The notes below the pieces were generated by a model, which saw nothing but the letters and a program-made list of their open reading frames with translations, did not search any database and was not told where the DNA came from. From an uncultured Eggerthellaceae bacterium (GTDB lineage Bacteria > Actinomycetota > Coriobacteriia > Coriobacteriales > Eggerthellaceae): a DNA stretch of 64,000 nucleotides. Each line of letters starts with the position of its first letter. Position 1 is the stretch's first letter. Below are positions 8,989 through 17,502 of this stretch, piece after piece. A program made the translations under genes and the position numbers. Location of the stretch: contig CANQRF010000002.1 of the NCBI GenBank assembly GCA_947626195.1, positions 62,001 to 126,000 on the forward strand, in the 5' to 3' direction.

Positions 8989-10190
8989 TCCCTCACGGAG
9001 ATCTCCCGCTGCTTCTCGGGAAAGAGATGGCGGTAGAGCGCGAGGAAATAGCCGTCGGTCATTGAGGCGAGATAATCGACGACGATCTGGTCGGGTGGCG
9101 TTTGCAGATAGCGCTCTTTCGTCCAATTGCGCGACTGGGCGCAAAGCTGGGCTATGTGATGGCGAAAGACGGGGGAGCTCTCGTTTCCCTCGACAAGGTC
9201 GCCGAGGAGCCTCTCGTACATGTCCTCGAACATCTCCTCAACGATGTTGCTGTTGTCCTCGGCAAGGCCCTCCCTCAAATAGATCAGATCGTAGTTCTGG
9301 CGCTTGGCCCGCTTGAGGTCTTCGAAGGCCGCCTCGCTCAAGGCGATATGGTCCTTGCCATAGCTCTCGTTCACGATGTCGACGGTGAGGTTGTTGATGA
9401 TCTGAGCGTTCCCCCGTCCGATGTAGTCGCTCCCAAACGCGTCAAGCGAGGAGATCGTGCCGAGGCTCAGGGCGTCTTGGCGGTCTTTGCCCACGTAGGC
9501 GATCATGTCGCTCACGCGGACGACGCAGCCCTCAAGCGTCGCGGGCCGCAGCCGCTCGATCTCCGCCTCATCGACGCAGCATGCTTCGACGCGGGCATCG
9601 AGCGTCGGGAAATCCTTGATGTCGCCGAGGCGAAGTGTCTGGCAGGCGAACTCGCCGTTGTGGCACAAGACGCCGTCGAGCACTTGGAGGGAGATGTTGC
9701 GCTGGTAGAGCACATCGAGGACGCGCACCGAGTGCACGTTATGGTTGAAGTAGCGTTCGGTGCGCCGATGGTAGGCGCTGCTGAGAAACCGCTCTCCCGC
9801 ATGGCCGAACGGCGTGTGGCCGACGTCGTGGCCATAAGCGATGGCCTCGATGAGCTCGCAGTTGAGTCCGAGAAGGGCCCCGATGCCGCGTGCGATGCGG
9901 CTGACGAGCTGGACGTGGAGGCCACGGCGGCATATCTGGTCGTTGTCGACGAGGGAGAACACCTGCGTCTTGTCGGCATACCGGTTGTAGGCGGGGATGT
10001 TCAAGATCTTCTCGATGTCGCGCGCGAAGGCGGGGCGCGTGAGCGTCGCGCGGTCGTGTGCGATGTCTGCGCGGCGGATGACCGCGCTGTCGGGGGTGGC
10101 GAAGGGATTCTGCCTTCCCATGCGCCTGTCGTTCTCGATCGCCTCGGCCACGTCGGGACGAAGCTCCAAATAGGGGATTTCGGCTGGCAT
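8931..10190 (-). CDS. dgt: dGTP triphosphohydrolase-like HD-domain protein
   Basis: A 419 aa HD-superfamily phosphohydrolase of the dNTPase family, expected to remove triphosphate from dNTPs or to act on a related nucleotide. The metal-binding signature [13 protein letters not shown] has H121/D122; upstream conserved features are [14 protein letters not shown] and the NRYADKTQV segment. It lies next to the dnaG operon, a common actinobacterial arrangement (dgt-dnaG). Its 3' end overlaps rnhA tail to tail by 58 nt, so there is no room for a terminator between them. It is transcribed from a divergent promoter region shared with the small gene at 10307. Substrate specificity (dGTP versus other dNTPs) is not predictable here. 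Confidence 0.9.
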   Translation of the reverse strand: MPAEIPYLELRPDVAEAIENDRRMGRQNPFATPDSAVIRRADIAHDRATLTRPAFARDIEKILNIPAYNRYADKTQVFSLVDNDQICRRGLHVQLVSRIARGIGALLGLNCELIEAIAYGHDVGHTPFGHAGERFLSSAYHRRTERYFNHNVHSVRVLDVLYQRNISLQVLDGVLCHNGEFACQTLRLGDIKDFPTLDARVEACCVDEAEIERLRPATLEGCVVRVSDMIAYVGKDRQDALSLGTISSLDAFGSDYIGRGNAQIINNLTVDIVNESYGKDHIALSEAAFEDLKRAKRQNYDLIYLREGLAEDNSNIVEEMFEDMYERLLGDLVEGNESSPVFRHHIAQLCAQSRNWTKERYLQTPPDQIVVDYLASMTDGYFLALYRHLFPEKQREISVRDYCADLPRPESASKTSSLP

Positions 10191-10229
10191 CGTTGTCCTT
10201 GTCCTGATGCGATACGTTTCTCAAAGAGG

Positions 10230-10270
10230 AGTATATCGCATCGCCCGCGCTTCCGGCCATGCGGTATACT
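10230..10270. promoter_or_regulatory. Inverted-repeat divergent promoter, dgt / dnaG operon
   Basis: AGTATATCGCAT (10230-10241) and ATGCGGTATACT (10259-10270) form an inverted repeat, 11 of 12 positions matching, with a 17 nt centre. Each arm ends in TATACT read outward, so each arm supplies a -10 box: leftward for dgt, rightward for the 10307 gene and dnaG. Neither side has a good -35 hexamer. Confidence 0.5.
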
Positions 10271-10306
10271 TTCCTTGGAAAAACGAGAACGTCTGCGAGG
10301 CATGCT

Positions 10307-10498
10307 GTGAACCAAACGCCAACTTATGTACGATGGGTATCCTATCTCTGCGCTTTGATGGCGCTTTTCGGCCTCGGGGTCATGATCGTCGGATACAAGG
10401 ACCCCTCGTTCGGCCGCGTCGCGACCGTCGTGTGCCTTGCGATTGCCGCCATCGTGACCAACGTCCTATCGCGACGGCTCGCCGCGCGAGACAGGTAG
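10307..10498 (+). CDS. Small membrane protein, two helices, unknown function
   Basis: A 63 aa hypothetical protein with two hydrophobic segments (about residues 9-27 and 38-54), a short GYKDPSFGR loop between, and a basic end (RRLAARDR), suggesting an in-out-in hairpin with a cytosolic C-terminus. I do not recognise a family. The GTG start at 10307 is preferred over the ATG at 10259 because that ATG falls upstream of, or inside, the TATACT promoter box at 10265-10270; GCGAGG precedes the GTG. It ends 3 nt before dnaG, so it is the first gene of the dnaG transcript. Whether it is linked to primase or merely co-transcribed is unknown. Confidence 0.65.
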   Translation: MNQTPTYVRWVSYLCALMALFGLGVMIVGYKDPSFGRVATVVCLAIAAIVTNVLSRRLAARDR

Positions 10499-10501
10499 CC
10501 G

Positions 10502-12454
10502 ATGGCAGGCTACATCGCAGAGGAAGACATCGCGCGGGTCCGCGAGGCGACCGACATCGCCGACATCATCGGCAGCTACGCGCCATTGCGGCAGAAAGGG
10601 CGCGATCTCTGGTGCTGCTGTCCGCTCCATCAGGAGAAGACCCCGTCGCTCAAGATCGATGTGGCGAAACAGCTTTGGCACTGCTTCGGCTGCAATCAGG
10701 GCGGCGACGTCTTCGGCTTTCTCATGAAGCTCGAAGGGCTCACCTATCCCGAAGCGGTGAGGAAGCTTGCCGAACGAGCACATATCGAATTGCGCGAAAC
10801 GGAAGGCGCCGGTTCCCTTTCGCAGAGCACGAAGTCGCGCCTCAAGGCGATATGCGCCGAAACGGCGTCGTTCTACCAGAGGCAGCTCATGCGCTCCAAG
10901 GCGCCGGAAGCGGCCGCGGCGCGAAGCTATCTCGCCGGCCGCGGGATGGGAAGCGAGGTGTCCCGCCGTTGGATGCTCGGGTTCGCCCCCGGGCGCAGCC
11001 AGCTCATCGACCATCTGGGCTCGTTGGGGTTTTCCGCCGAGGAGATGATGACGGCGAATGTGGCGCTGAGGGCGCAAGACGGCCGTTTGCGCGATCGATT
11101 CTTCGACCGCATCATCTTTCCCATCAACGATGTCGCCGGAGACTGCATCGCCTTCGGCGGGCGGGTCATCGGCAAGGGCGAGCCGAAATACCTCAACTCG
11201 CAGGAGACGCCGCTTTTCCACAAGTCGCGCGTGCTCTACGGCCTCGACAAGGCGAAGGCGTCGCTCACATCCACCGGCACCGCGATTGTCGTCGAGGGCT
11301 ACACCGACGTTATCGCGCTATCCGAGGCAGGCATCCATAACGTCGTCGCTACGCTCGGCACGGCGCTCACATCCCAACACGTCAAGATCCTCTCCCGCCA
11401 TGCGCAGAAACGCATCGTCTACCTCTTCGACGGCGACGCCGCCGGTCAGCGTGCTGCGCTCCGCGCTCTCTCCTTCATCGATGAGAGCTTGACGCCGGAG
11501 GCGGGGAGAACACGGGTGGAATTGCTCGCGGTGACGCTGCCCGACGATCTCGACCCCGCCGAGTTTGTCGCCGCGAAGGGCGCGGAAGGGCTTCAGCGGC
11601 TCATCGATGGGGCGACGCCGCTTCTGCAGCATGGCATCAATCAGCGGCTGGCGGGGGCCGATTTGACGACGCCGGAAAAACGGAGCAAGGCGTTTGCGGA
11701 GACGATCGCCCTTCTCGCGCCGATCAAGGAGACGCTTCTCGCCAAGGACTATGCGATCCAGATCGCCGCGCGATGCGGTGTGCGCGAGACGGCGGCGCTC
11801 GAGGCGCTTGAGAAGCTCAAGGCCCCCGCGAGCTACCCCTCGGCCTCACGCGAAGGCGCGCCATCGGGCGGAAGGCCAGGCGCCGACGGGTCGGTTCCCT
11901 CAGACGCCTCGTCGCAAGGCGGCGCGCGCAACGTGGGCGAAAGGCGGCCCCTTTCCGTCGAGCAGCGCAACCGGAAGCGCTTCGAGCGTGCCCTGCTCGG
12001 CATGTTCGCCCAGTACCCTCCCGAGGCGCTCGCGCGGATCCAGGTGCTCGCTCAGACCCATTGGCACGGGCAAGACCATGTGGGCATAGCGGCAAGCATG
12101 GTGGAAACCCTGGCCGCGAATGGGCTTGCCACGCCGGCCGAGGTGATCTCAAAGGCCGAGGAAGCGGTTCCCGGCGCTTCCTCTTTGCTGACCGAGCTCT
12201 CGGTGGGCGATGGGAGCCAAAGCGACGATATGATCGCCGGCTACTGCGACTATCTGGTTGAGGAGATAAGGCTCGGCGACCTTGAGGAGCAGATCGGCGA
12301 GACGAGGAGGCTTCTCGCAAGCGACGCCACGATGGCGCCCGATGAGCGCGAGGCGCTCTTCGCGAAGGTCGTCGAGTGGCAGAGAGATCTCGCGCGCCGT
12401 CAGACGGTCCATGCGCGCTCGAGCTTCACGCCCGAATTTGTTCATGAAGAATAG
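10502..12454 (+). CDS. dnaG: DNA primase
   Basis: Synthesises RNA primers for replication. A 650 aa DnaG with all three expected parts: the N-terminal CHC2 zinc site (C40, H43, C61, C64; CPLHQEKTPS and HCFGCNQGGDV), the TOPRIM catalytic core (E265 in VVEGYTD; D310/D312 in FDGDAAG), and a C-terminal helicase-binding domain joined by a Ser/Gly/Pro-rich linker around residues 440-480. It follows the small membrane gene by 3 nt. The usual neighbour rpoD is not next to it; def-fmt-rsmB follows after an 82 nt gap with its own promoter. Confidence 0.97.
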   Translation: MAGYIAEEDIARVREATDIADIIGSYAPLRQKGRDLWCCCPLHQEKTPSLKIDVAKQLWHCFGCNQGGDVFGFLMKLEGLTYPEAVRKLAERAHIELRETEGAGSLSQSTKSRLKAICAETASFYQRQLMRSKAPEAAAARSYLAGRGMGSEVSRRWMLGFAPGRSQLIDHLGSLGFSAEEMMTANVALRAQDGRLRDRFFDRIIFPINDVAGDCIAFGGRVIGKGEPKYLNSQETPLFHKSRVLYGLDKAKASLTSTGTAIVVEGYTDVIALSEAGIHNVVATLGTALTSQHVKILSRHAQKRIVYLFDGDAAGQRAALRALSFIDESLTPEAGRTRVELLAVTLPDDLDPAEFVAAKGAEGLQRLIDGATPLLQHGINQRLAGADLTTPEKRSKAFAETIALLAPIKETLLAKDYAIQIAARCGVRETAALEALEKLKAPASYPSASREGAPSGGRPGADGSVPSDASSQGGARNVGERRPLSVEQRNRKRFERALLGMFAQYPPEALARIQVLAQTHWHGQDHVGIAASMVETLAANGLATPAEVISKAEEAVPGASSLLTELSVGDGSQSDDMIAGYCDYLVEEIRLGDLEEQIGETRRLLASDATMAPDEREALFAKVVEWQRDLARRQTVHARSSFTPEFVHEE

Positions 12455-12464
12455 CGCCTTTTCA

Positions 12465-12494
12465 TGGACATATCCCGCCGTCAGATGGCATACT
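12465..12494 (+). promoter_or_regulatory. Candidate promoter for def-fmt-rsmB
   Basis: TGGACA (12465-12470) and CATACT (12489-12494) with an 18 bp spacer, in the gap between dnaG and def; predicted start near 12502, giving a leader of about 35 nt that contains the ribosome site. Confidence 0.45.
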
Positions 12495-12536
12495 GGCACT
12501 CGATGAAAACGATGAAGGAGACAAGGCAGGAACAAG

Positions 12537-13079
12537 GTGTTTTCGCAAACGCTTCCCATCATCACTTCGCCTGACCCGATCTTGAACGAGGTCTGCACCG
12601 ATTGCGAGTTGCCGGACAGGAGCCTTTCACGGCTCGCGAAGCAGATGATCAACACGATGTACAAGAACAACGGATGCGGCCTCGCCGCTCCCCAGGTGGG
12701 CGTCACGAAACGCCTCATCGTCGTCGACTGCGACGAGGAGAACTGGGGGAAGGATCCGCTCGTGCTCGTCAACCCCGAGCTCGTTGAGACGCATGGGGAG
12801 GAAGTGGTCGGCAGCGAGGGATGCCTCTCCTTGCCGGGCATCAGCGTTCCCATCAAGCGTCCCGAATGGGCGCGCGTTCAGTATTACGATCTCGACGGGG
12901 AGCTCTGGGAACTGGAAAGCGATGGCCTTTTGGGTCGGTGCCTTCAGCACGAGATCGATCATCTCAACGGAAAGACGATGTTTGAGGCATGCACGCCCCA
13001 AGACAAGATCAAGGCCCTGAAAGACTATGAGATCGCGCGCGAGGCGGGCGCAAAGCCCGGAGAGACGAGCGTGCAATGA
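12537..13079 (+). CDS. def: Peptide deformylase
   Basis: Removes the N-formyl group from nascent proteins; Fe2+ hydrolase. All three motifs are present: GCGLAAPQVG (46-55), EGCLSLPG with metal ligand C96, and HEIDH at 138-142 with H138/H142 as ligands and E139 catalytic. At 180 aa it is of normal size. The GTG start follows an AAGGCAGG-type site. It is first in a def-fmt-rsmB operon: the stop overlaps the fmt start in ATGA. Deformylase and formyltransferase act at opposite ends of the same formyl-Met cycle. Confidence 0.96.
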   Translation: MFSQTLPIITSPDPILNEVCTDCELPDRSLSRLAKQMINTMYKNNGCGLAAPQVGVTKRLIVVDCDEENWGKDPLVLVNPELVETHGEEVVGSEGCLSLPGISVPIKRPEWARVQYYDLDGELWELESDGLLGRCLQHEIDHLNGKTMFEACTPQDKIKALKDYEIAREAGAKPGETSVQ

Positions 13080-14080
13080 GCCCGTTGAGGATCGTTTTCA
13101 TGGGAACGACGTCGTTCTCAGCGACCATCCTTTCAGCATTGATCGAGCATCATGACGTCGTCGCGGTCTATACGCGCGCCGATGCCGTGCGTTCGCGCGG
13201 AAACCGCCTGATAGCCACGCCGGTCAAGGAATGCGCCCTGGCGCATGGCATCCCCGTCTTCACGCCCGCGAGCCTTTCAGGCGATGAGTGCTTCGCGGAG
13301 CTTCAGGCGCTTCGCCCCGATGCGATCTGCGTGACGGCCTATGGGAAGATCCTGCCCGAGCGCATTCTCGCCTTGCCGCCGTATGGCGCGATCAACGTCC
13401 ACACCTCGCTCCTTCCGCGGTGGCGCGGAGCGGCGCCCATCGAACGGGCGATTTTGGCGGGAGATCGGGTGACGGGTGTGAGCATCATGAAGATGGATGT
13501 CGGCCTTGACACCGGCCCTTACTGCGAAGTGCGCGAGATGGACATCGATGGAAAATCGCTCGATGAGCTGACCGAGGGCCTTGCGCGGCTCTCCTGCGAC
13601 GCCCTCATCGATGCGCTCCGCAAGATCGCCGATGGCAGTGCTCTTTGGGTCGAGCAGGACGAATCGCGCGTCACCTATGCGGAGAAGATCGGCAAGCACG
13701 AGCTGTACGCCGACCCCTCGGATTCGGCCGAGATGAACGTGAGGCGCGTCTGTGCGTCGAGCGAGGCGCATCCCGCGAAGGCGCTCGTCGCGGGCCGCGG
13801 TGTGAGGATATTGAGCGCACACGTTGTGGCGGGTGACGAAGGGGCGCCTGACGATCGGCTGGAAGGTGCCTTTGACGTGGGGCAAGACGATCGCGCGGCC
13901 GGTGCATGCGGCACGGCGCGCTTTGTGCGCAAGCGCCTTCACCTCACCTGCGCCGATGGTTCGGTTTTCGAGGTTGACGCCCTGAGGCCCGACGGAAAGG
14001 GTGCCATGACGGCAGCATCGTTTTGCGCGGGCGTCCCCGTTTTGCGTGAGACGGGTGCGCGTTGGGAGAGGCTTGTATGA
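13076..14080 (+). CDS. fmt: Methionyl-tRNA formyltransferase
   Basis: Transfers formyl from 10-formyl-THF to initiator Met-tRNA. The N-terminal hydrolase-like domain has MGTTSFS near the start, the catalytic triad N107, H109 and D145, and SLLPRWRGAAPI from 111. The C-terminal tRNA-binding OB-like domain begins near residue 215. The 334 aa length is slightly above typical; the extra residues are in an acidic loop around 255-285. Its start overlaps def by 4 nt and its stop overlaps the rsmB start in ATGA, indicating translational coupling through the three genes. Confidence 0.96.
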   Translation: MSPLRIVFMGTTSFSATILSALIEHHDVVAVYTRADAVRSRGNRLIATPVKECALAHGIPVFTPASLSGDECFAELQALRPDAICVTAYGKILPERILALPPYGAINVHTSLLPRWRGAAPIERAILAGDRVTGVSIMKMDVGLDTGPYCEVREMDIDGKSLDELTEGLARLSCDALIDALRKIADGSALWVEQDESRVTYAEKIGKHELYADPSDSAEMNVRRVCASSEAHPAKALVAGRGVRILSAHVVAGDEGAPDDRLEGAFDVGQDDRAAGACGTARFVRKRLHLTCADGSVFEVDALRPDGKGAMTAASFCAGVPVLRETGARWERLV

Positions 14081-15624
14081 CAGACGAGAGGCACGAGAGA
14101 CGAGGCCCACGCCGCTATGACGGTGCGCGCCATGACGACCACCAAAGCTCACCGCGCGATCGGGGGCGAAGGCCGCAACGGGGCCAACGAGATGATGCGC
14201 ATAAGCCGCGCCAAAGCGGCAACAACGCTCCGCGCAAGGTCGAGAGAAAGGTGGAGGAAACCCCGTCGCGCGTCTCTCCGGCGCGGCTTCTTGCCTACGA
14301 GATCATTCGGCAGGTGACCGAAGAGGGCGCCTTTGCCTCCTATTTGGTCGCATCGAAAATCGATACGGCGTCGCTTGCCCGCAAGGATCGCGCGTTTGCG
14401 ACGAAGCTCGTCTATGGCGTCGTGAGCTATCGCGGCACGCTCGACGAGCTCATCGACCGAACGCTGAAGAGCCCCGACGACGTCTATGCCGATGTGCGCG
14501 ATGCGCTTGCCGTCAGCGCCTATGAGATCATCTACCTTTCAAAGGCGCATCATGCGGCCGTCGATCAGGGAGTCGAGCTCGTCCGCTCGTTCGCTCCCCA
14601 GGCGACGCGTCTCGCCAACCATGTCCTCCATCGGATCGTCGAGGCGAAGGAGAAATTTCCCTTCGGCAATCCGCGAAAGGACATCGAGGCATACGCGCGC
14701 CTTCACGGTTTCCCGCTCTGGCTCGTCAAGCGCTTGATCGCTATCCTCGGTGCGAATGGGGCGCACGCCTTCATCACGGCATCCAATGAGCCGGCGCCCC
14801 AGTTCGTGGCCTCGAACATCCTGAAGACGACCGACGAGGAGACCTACGAGCTCCTGAAGAGCTCGCGGGGCGAGCCCTCCATCGTCGAAGTGGAGGGGAG
14901 GGCGATCCCCGGATGCCTGCGCATCGAGAGCTCGCGCTGCCTCGCCGATCCGCCGATTCGCCAGGCGATCGATGCGGGGAAGCTCTTCGTGACCGATGCG
15001 ACCGGCCAGGCGATCGCGCGCCTGCTCCTTCCCGAGAAGATGCCGAGATCGGCGCTCGAGATCGGCGCGGGCAGGGGAGGAAAGACCATCCTGCTCCAAA
15101 ACGATGCCGTGCGGGTCTACGGCAAGCAGATCCCGCGGTATGTGGCACTCGACAACGTGGCTTCGAAATGCGAGCTGCTGAAGAAGCGCCTGCAACGCTA
15201 TGGCGTCGAGGTGAGCGATGTCGTTTGCGCCGATGGCGCGGAGGCGCACGCGGTGTTGGGCGATGAGAGGTTCGACTTCATCTTCGTCGACGCGCCCTGC
15301 TCGGGCCTTGGCACGCTGCGCCGCCATCCGGAGATCCGCTGGCGCCTGACCCCCGAGACGATCGAGGGCAAGGCGCTCCTCGGCCTTCGCCTTCTCACCG
15401 AGGCGTCGCGCCTCCTGGCGCCAGGAGGCGAGCTCATCTATGCCACCTGCACGGTGACCCCCGAGGAGAACGCCGACGTCGTGAGATCCTTTTTGGCGAG
15501 CGAGGCGGGTGCCGAGTTCTCCCTTGCGCCCATCGCGGGCAAAGCGTCGTTTTCCCCAGCGCTCGTCCCCGGCTCTTCCGACGCCTACTTCGCCGTGAAG
15601 CTCGTCCGCCGCGCGCTCTCGTGA
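14077..15624 (+). CDS. rsmB: 16S rRNA (cytosine-C5) methyltransferase RsmB-like
   Basis: An S-adenosylmethionine-dependent m5C methyltransferase expected to act on 16S rRNA. A charged, Arg/Asp/His-rich N-terminal tail (about 1-60) precedes an NusB-like RNA-binding domain (about 65-200) and a Rossmann methyltransferase domain. Key features are LEIGAGRGGKT (SAM), VDAPCSGLG with C408, and ATCTVTPEEN with the nucleophilic C458. The ATG at 14077 has GGGAGAGG upstream and overlaps the fmt stop, giving 515 aa. Position 967 specificity is inferred from the NusB domain. A 22 bp perfect DNA palindrome lies in the coding sequence at 15409-15430. Confidence 0.92.
   Translation: MTDERHERRGPRRYDGARHDDHQSSPRDRGRRPQRGQRDDAHKPRQSGNNAPRKVERKVEETPSRVSPARLLAYEIIRQVTEEGAFASYLVASKIDTASLARKDRAFATKLVYGVVSYRGTLDELIDRTLKSPDDVYADVRDALAVSAYEIIYLSKAHHAAVDQGVELVRSFAPQATRLANHVLHRIVEAKEKFPFGNPRKDIEAYARLHGFPLWLVKRLIAILGANGAHAFITASNEPAPQFVASNILKTTDEETYELLKSSRGEPSIVEVEGRAIPGCLRIESSRCLADPPIRQAIDAGKLFVTDATGQAIARLLLPEKMPRSALEIGAGRGGKTILLQNDAVRVYGKQIPRYVALDNVASKCELLKKRLQRYGVEVSDVVCADGAEAHAVLGDERFDFIFVDAPCSGLGTLRRHPEIRWRLTPETIEGKALLGLRLLTEASRLLAPGGELIYATCTVTPEENADVVRSFLASEAGAEFSLAPIAGKASFSPALVPGSSDAYFAVKLVRRALS
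15409..15430. repeat. 22 bp perfect palindrome inside rsmB
   Basis: The half-site CGCCTCCTGGC is followed immediately by its exact reverse complement with no spacer. It encodes the RLLAPGGE stretch just before the catalytic strand of RsmB, so part of the symmetry may be imposed by coding. Confidence 0.9.
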
Positions 15625-15716
15625 TGCGATCGCGACGGCCGCAGGCGGCCTTCCCGACGATGCGCGGGCCTTTCGGGGCCCCGATGAAAATGATTCAAAA
15701 AACACCAAATATGGGG

Positions 15717-15745
15717 TTGCGGGATCGCCTCGTTGCCCCCATACT
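15717..15745 (+). promoter_or_regulatory. Promoter of the pyr operon
   Basis: TTGCGG (15717-15722) and CATACT (15740-15745), 17 bp apart. The predicted start near 15752 lies just upstream of the PyrR-binding segment, as attenuation requires. Confidence 0.6.
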
Positions 15746-15767
15746 GTGATCGTCCTTTAAATGCGGT

Positions 15768-15786
15768 ACAGAGAGGCCGACAAGGT
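15768..15786 (+). promoter_or_regulatory. PyrR-binding loop of the pyr attenuator
   Basis: ACAGAGAGGCCGACAAGGT closely matches the conserved PyrR-binding (anti-antiterminator) loop known from Firmicute pyr leaders (CAGAGAGGCU..CAAGG). It is flanked by GTAC/GTAC, which can close a stem. CAAGG (15781-15785) can alternatively pair with CCTTG (15841-15845) in the left arm of the downstream terminator, a plausible antiterminator. PyrR with UMP should stabilise this loop and favour termination. Confidence 0.82.
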
Positions 15787-15838
15787 ACATGCCAACTTCC
15801 CGCGCTGGCACCAGAAAAACAAAAGGCGGGTTTCGGTT

Positions 15839-15867
15839 TGCCTTGAGAAGCTCCCAAGGCATTTTTT
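15839..15867 (+). terminator. Attenuator terminator upstream of pyrR
   Basis: TGCCTTG (15839-15845) and CAAGGCA (15855-15861) pair, with a possible inner GAG/CTC extension, followed by TTTTTT (15862-15867). It lies 91 nt before the pyrR start, so read-through is needed for the whole operon. Confidence 0.85.
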
Positions 15868-15958
15868 ATGCCGGGGAACTTCGAGCGCCGGAAGGTGAGA
15901 GAAGGTTACAGCCGGCAAGGTTTCGTCTGTACGCACTCAGCTCACGGAAGGAGTGTGT

Positions 15959-16555
15959 ATGACCGACGAACGGACGGTGAAGTCCATTTGCATGGACGAA
16001 GCCGAGATCGAGCGTGCGATGACGCGCATCGCCCATCAGATCCTCGAGTTCAACAAGGGGGCGGAAAACCTCGCCCTTGTCGGGATCGTGACGCGCGGCG
16101 ATCTGCTCGCGAAGGAGCTCGCCGAGAAGATCAAGGAAATCGAGGGCATCGAGGTTCCGCTCGGCAAGCTCGACATCAGCTTCTACCGCGACGATTACCT
16201 GACGCATTTCGCGCCTGAGGTCCATTCAACCGACATCCTCTTCGACATCGACGGCAAGACGATCGTCCTCGTGGACGACGTGCTCTTCACCGGACGGACG
16301 ATCCGCGCGGCGCTCGATGCGCTCATGGACATCGGACGTCCCGCCGCGGTGCAGCTGGCCGTGCTTGTCGATCGCGGCCATCGCGAGCTGCCCATCCGTG
16401 CCGACTATGTGGGCAAGAACGTTCCCTCCTCGCACAATGAGAGCGTTCGCCTCTTCCTGAAAGACATTGACGGCACAACCGCCGTCGAGATACTGGACGT
16501 TCCCGAGGGCGGGCGCATCGGCTCCGCCCCGCTTTCCAAGAACGGAGGTGAATAA
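15959..16555 (+). CDS. pyrR: Bifunctional pyr operon regulator / uracil phosphoribosyltransferase PyrR
   Basis: An RNA-binding attenuation regulator that senses UMP/UTP and usually also makes UMP from uracil and PRPP. At 198 aa it is of type-I phosphoribosyltransferase size, with the PRPP motif [12 protein letters not shown] (V105-T114) and the [10 protein letters not shown] and YRDDYLTHF segments of PyrR. The ATG at 15959 is preceded by GGAAGGAG at good spacing; a GTG two codons upstream is less likely. It is the first gene after the attenuator and two nt before pyrB. The conserved PyrR loop in its own leader shows the operon is autoregulated. Confidence 0.95.
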   Translation: MTDERTVKSICMDEAEIERAMTRIAHQILEFNKGAENLALVGIVTRGDLLAKELAEKIKEIEGIEVPLGKLDISFYRDDYLTHFAPEVHSTDILFDIDGKTIVLVDDVLFTGRTIRAALDALMDIGRPAAVQLAVLVDRGHRELPIRADYVGKNVPSSHNESVRLFLKDIDGTTAVEILDVPEGGRIGSAPLSKNGGE

Positions 16556-16557
16556 CC

Positions 16558-17502
16558 GTGGCGTTTTCCCACAAGCATCTCATCGACATCACCGAATACT
16601 CCGCCGACGATCTGATGCTCATCCTCGAAACGGCGAAGCGGTTCAAGGAGGTCAACGAGCGCCGCATCAAGAAAGTGCCCACGCTCAAAGGCTTCACGAT
16701 CGTCAACATGTTCAACGAGCCGTCGACGCGCACGCGCTCCTCATTCGAGATCGCCGAGAAGCGCCTCTCTGCCGACAGCCTCAACTTCGGCGGGTCTTCC
16801 ACTTCGACGGTGAAGGGGGAGAGCCTTGTCGACACGGTGATGACGCTTTGCTCCTATAAGATCGACCTCATCGTCGTGCGCGACAAGCATGCCGGCGTGC
16901 CGCGCAAGATCGCCGACGTCTCGGGCGTTTCGGTGATCGATGCGGGCGACGGCAAGCACCAGCACCCCACGCAGGCCCTGCTCGATCTCTACGCCATCTG
17001 GGAGAAGAAGGGCGGCTTCGACAATCTGCATGTGGGCGTTGTGGGCGACATCGGCCATTCGCGCGTGTGCGGCTCGCTCGTTCCGGCGCTCAAGACCATG
17101 GGCTGCGAAGTGACGCTCATCGCGCCGCCGACGCTGCTTCCCGCGCGCCCCGACGTGCTTGGCGCCGACCATGTGTCCTGCCACATCGACGAGGTGCTTC
17201 CCGAACTTGATGTCGTGTATATGCTGCGCATCCAGCGCGAGCGTTTGGAGGGGGCTCCCTATCCCAGCCTGCGTGAATACAACCGCCTCTACGGCCTCAC
17301 GCGCGAGCGCGAGCACCTGATGAAGCCCGACGCCTGCATCTGCCATCCCGGCCCGATCAACCGCGGCGTCGAGCTTGACAGCTACATGGCCGACCATCCC
17401 GAGCGCTCCATCATCCTCGACCAAGTGTATGCCGGCGTCCTCGTGCGCATGGCGGCTCTCTATCTGCTGTTAGGAGGTTCCAACGATGGCCTTGATGCTT
17501 AA
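16558..17502 (+). CDS. pyrB: Aspartate carbamoyltransferase catalytic subunit
   Basis: Condenses carbamoyl phosphate with aspartate to carbamoyl-aspartate, the committed step of UMP synthesis. A 314 aa protein with the carbamoyl-phosphate motif FNEPSTRTRSSFE (STRTR at 56-60) and HPTQALLDLY (136 onward). A GTG start follows GGAGGTGAATAACC. No pyrI regulatory subunit is present, so control is likely transcriptional through PyrR. It overlaps pyrC by 17 nt, with the pyrC ribosome site (TAGGAGG) inside its 3' end. Confidence 0.97.
   Translation: MAFSHKHLIDITEYSADDLMLILETAKRFKEVNERRIKKVPTLKGFTIVNMFNEPSTRTRSSFEIAEKRLSADSLNFGGSSTSTVKGESLVDTVMTLCSYKIDLIVVRDKHAGVPRKIADVSGVSVIDAGDGKHQHPTQALLDLYAIWEKKGGFDNLHVGVVGDIGHSRVCGSLVPALKTMGCEVTLIAPPTLLPARPDVLGADHVSCHIDEVLPELDVVYMLRIQRERLEGAPYPSLREYNRLYGLTREREHLMKPDACICHPGPINRGVELDSYMADHPERSIILDQVYAGVLVRMAALYLLLGGSNDGLDA

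Larger units (their letters stand above)
15625..15958 (+). promoter_or_regulatory. pyr operon leader (334 nt gap)
   Basis: The gap between rsmB and pyrR. It holds two small G+C hairpins without T-runs just after rsmB (15637-15650 and 15666-15681), a promoter (15717-15745), a PyrR-binding segment (15768-15786), an intrinsic terminator (15839-15867), and a pyrR ribosome site (GGAAGGAG, ending near 15952). The parts are listed separately. No ORF in it looks genuine. Confidence 0.8.

Noticed and set aside
15637-15681. Intrinsic terminator of rsmB
   Set aside because: Two short G+C hairpins are present but neither is followed by a T-run.
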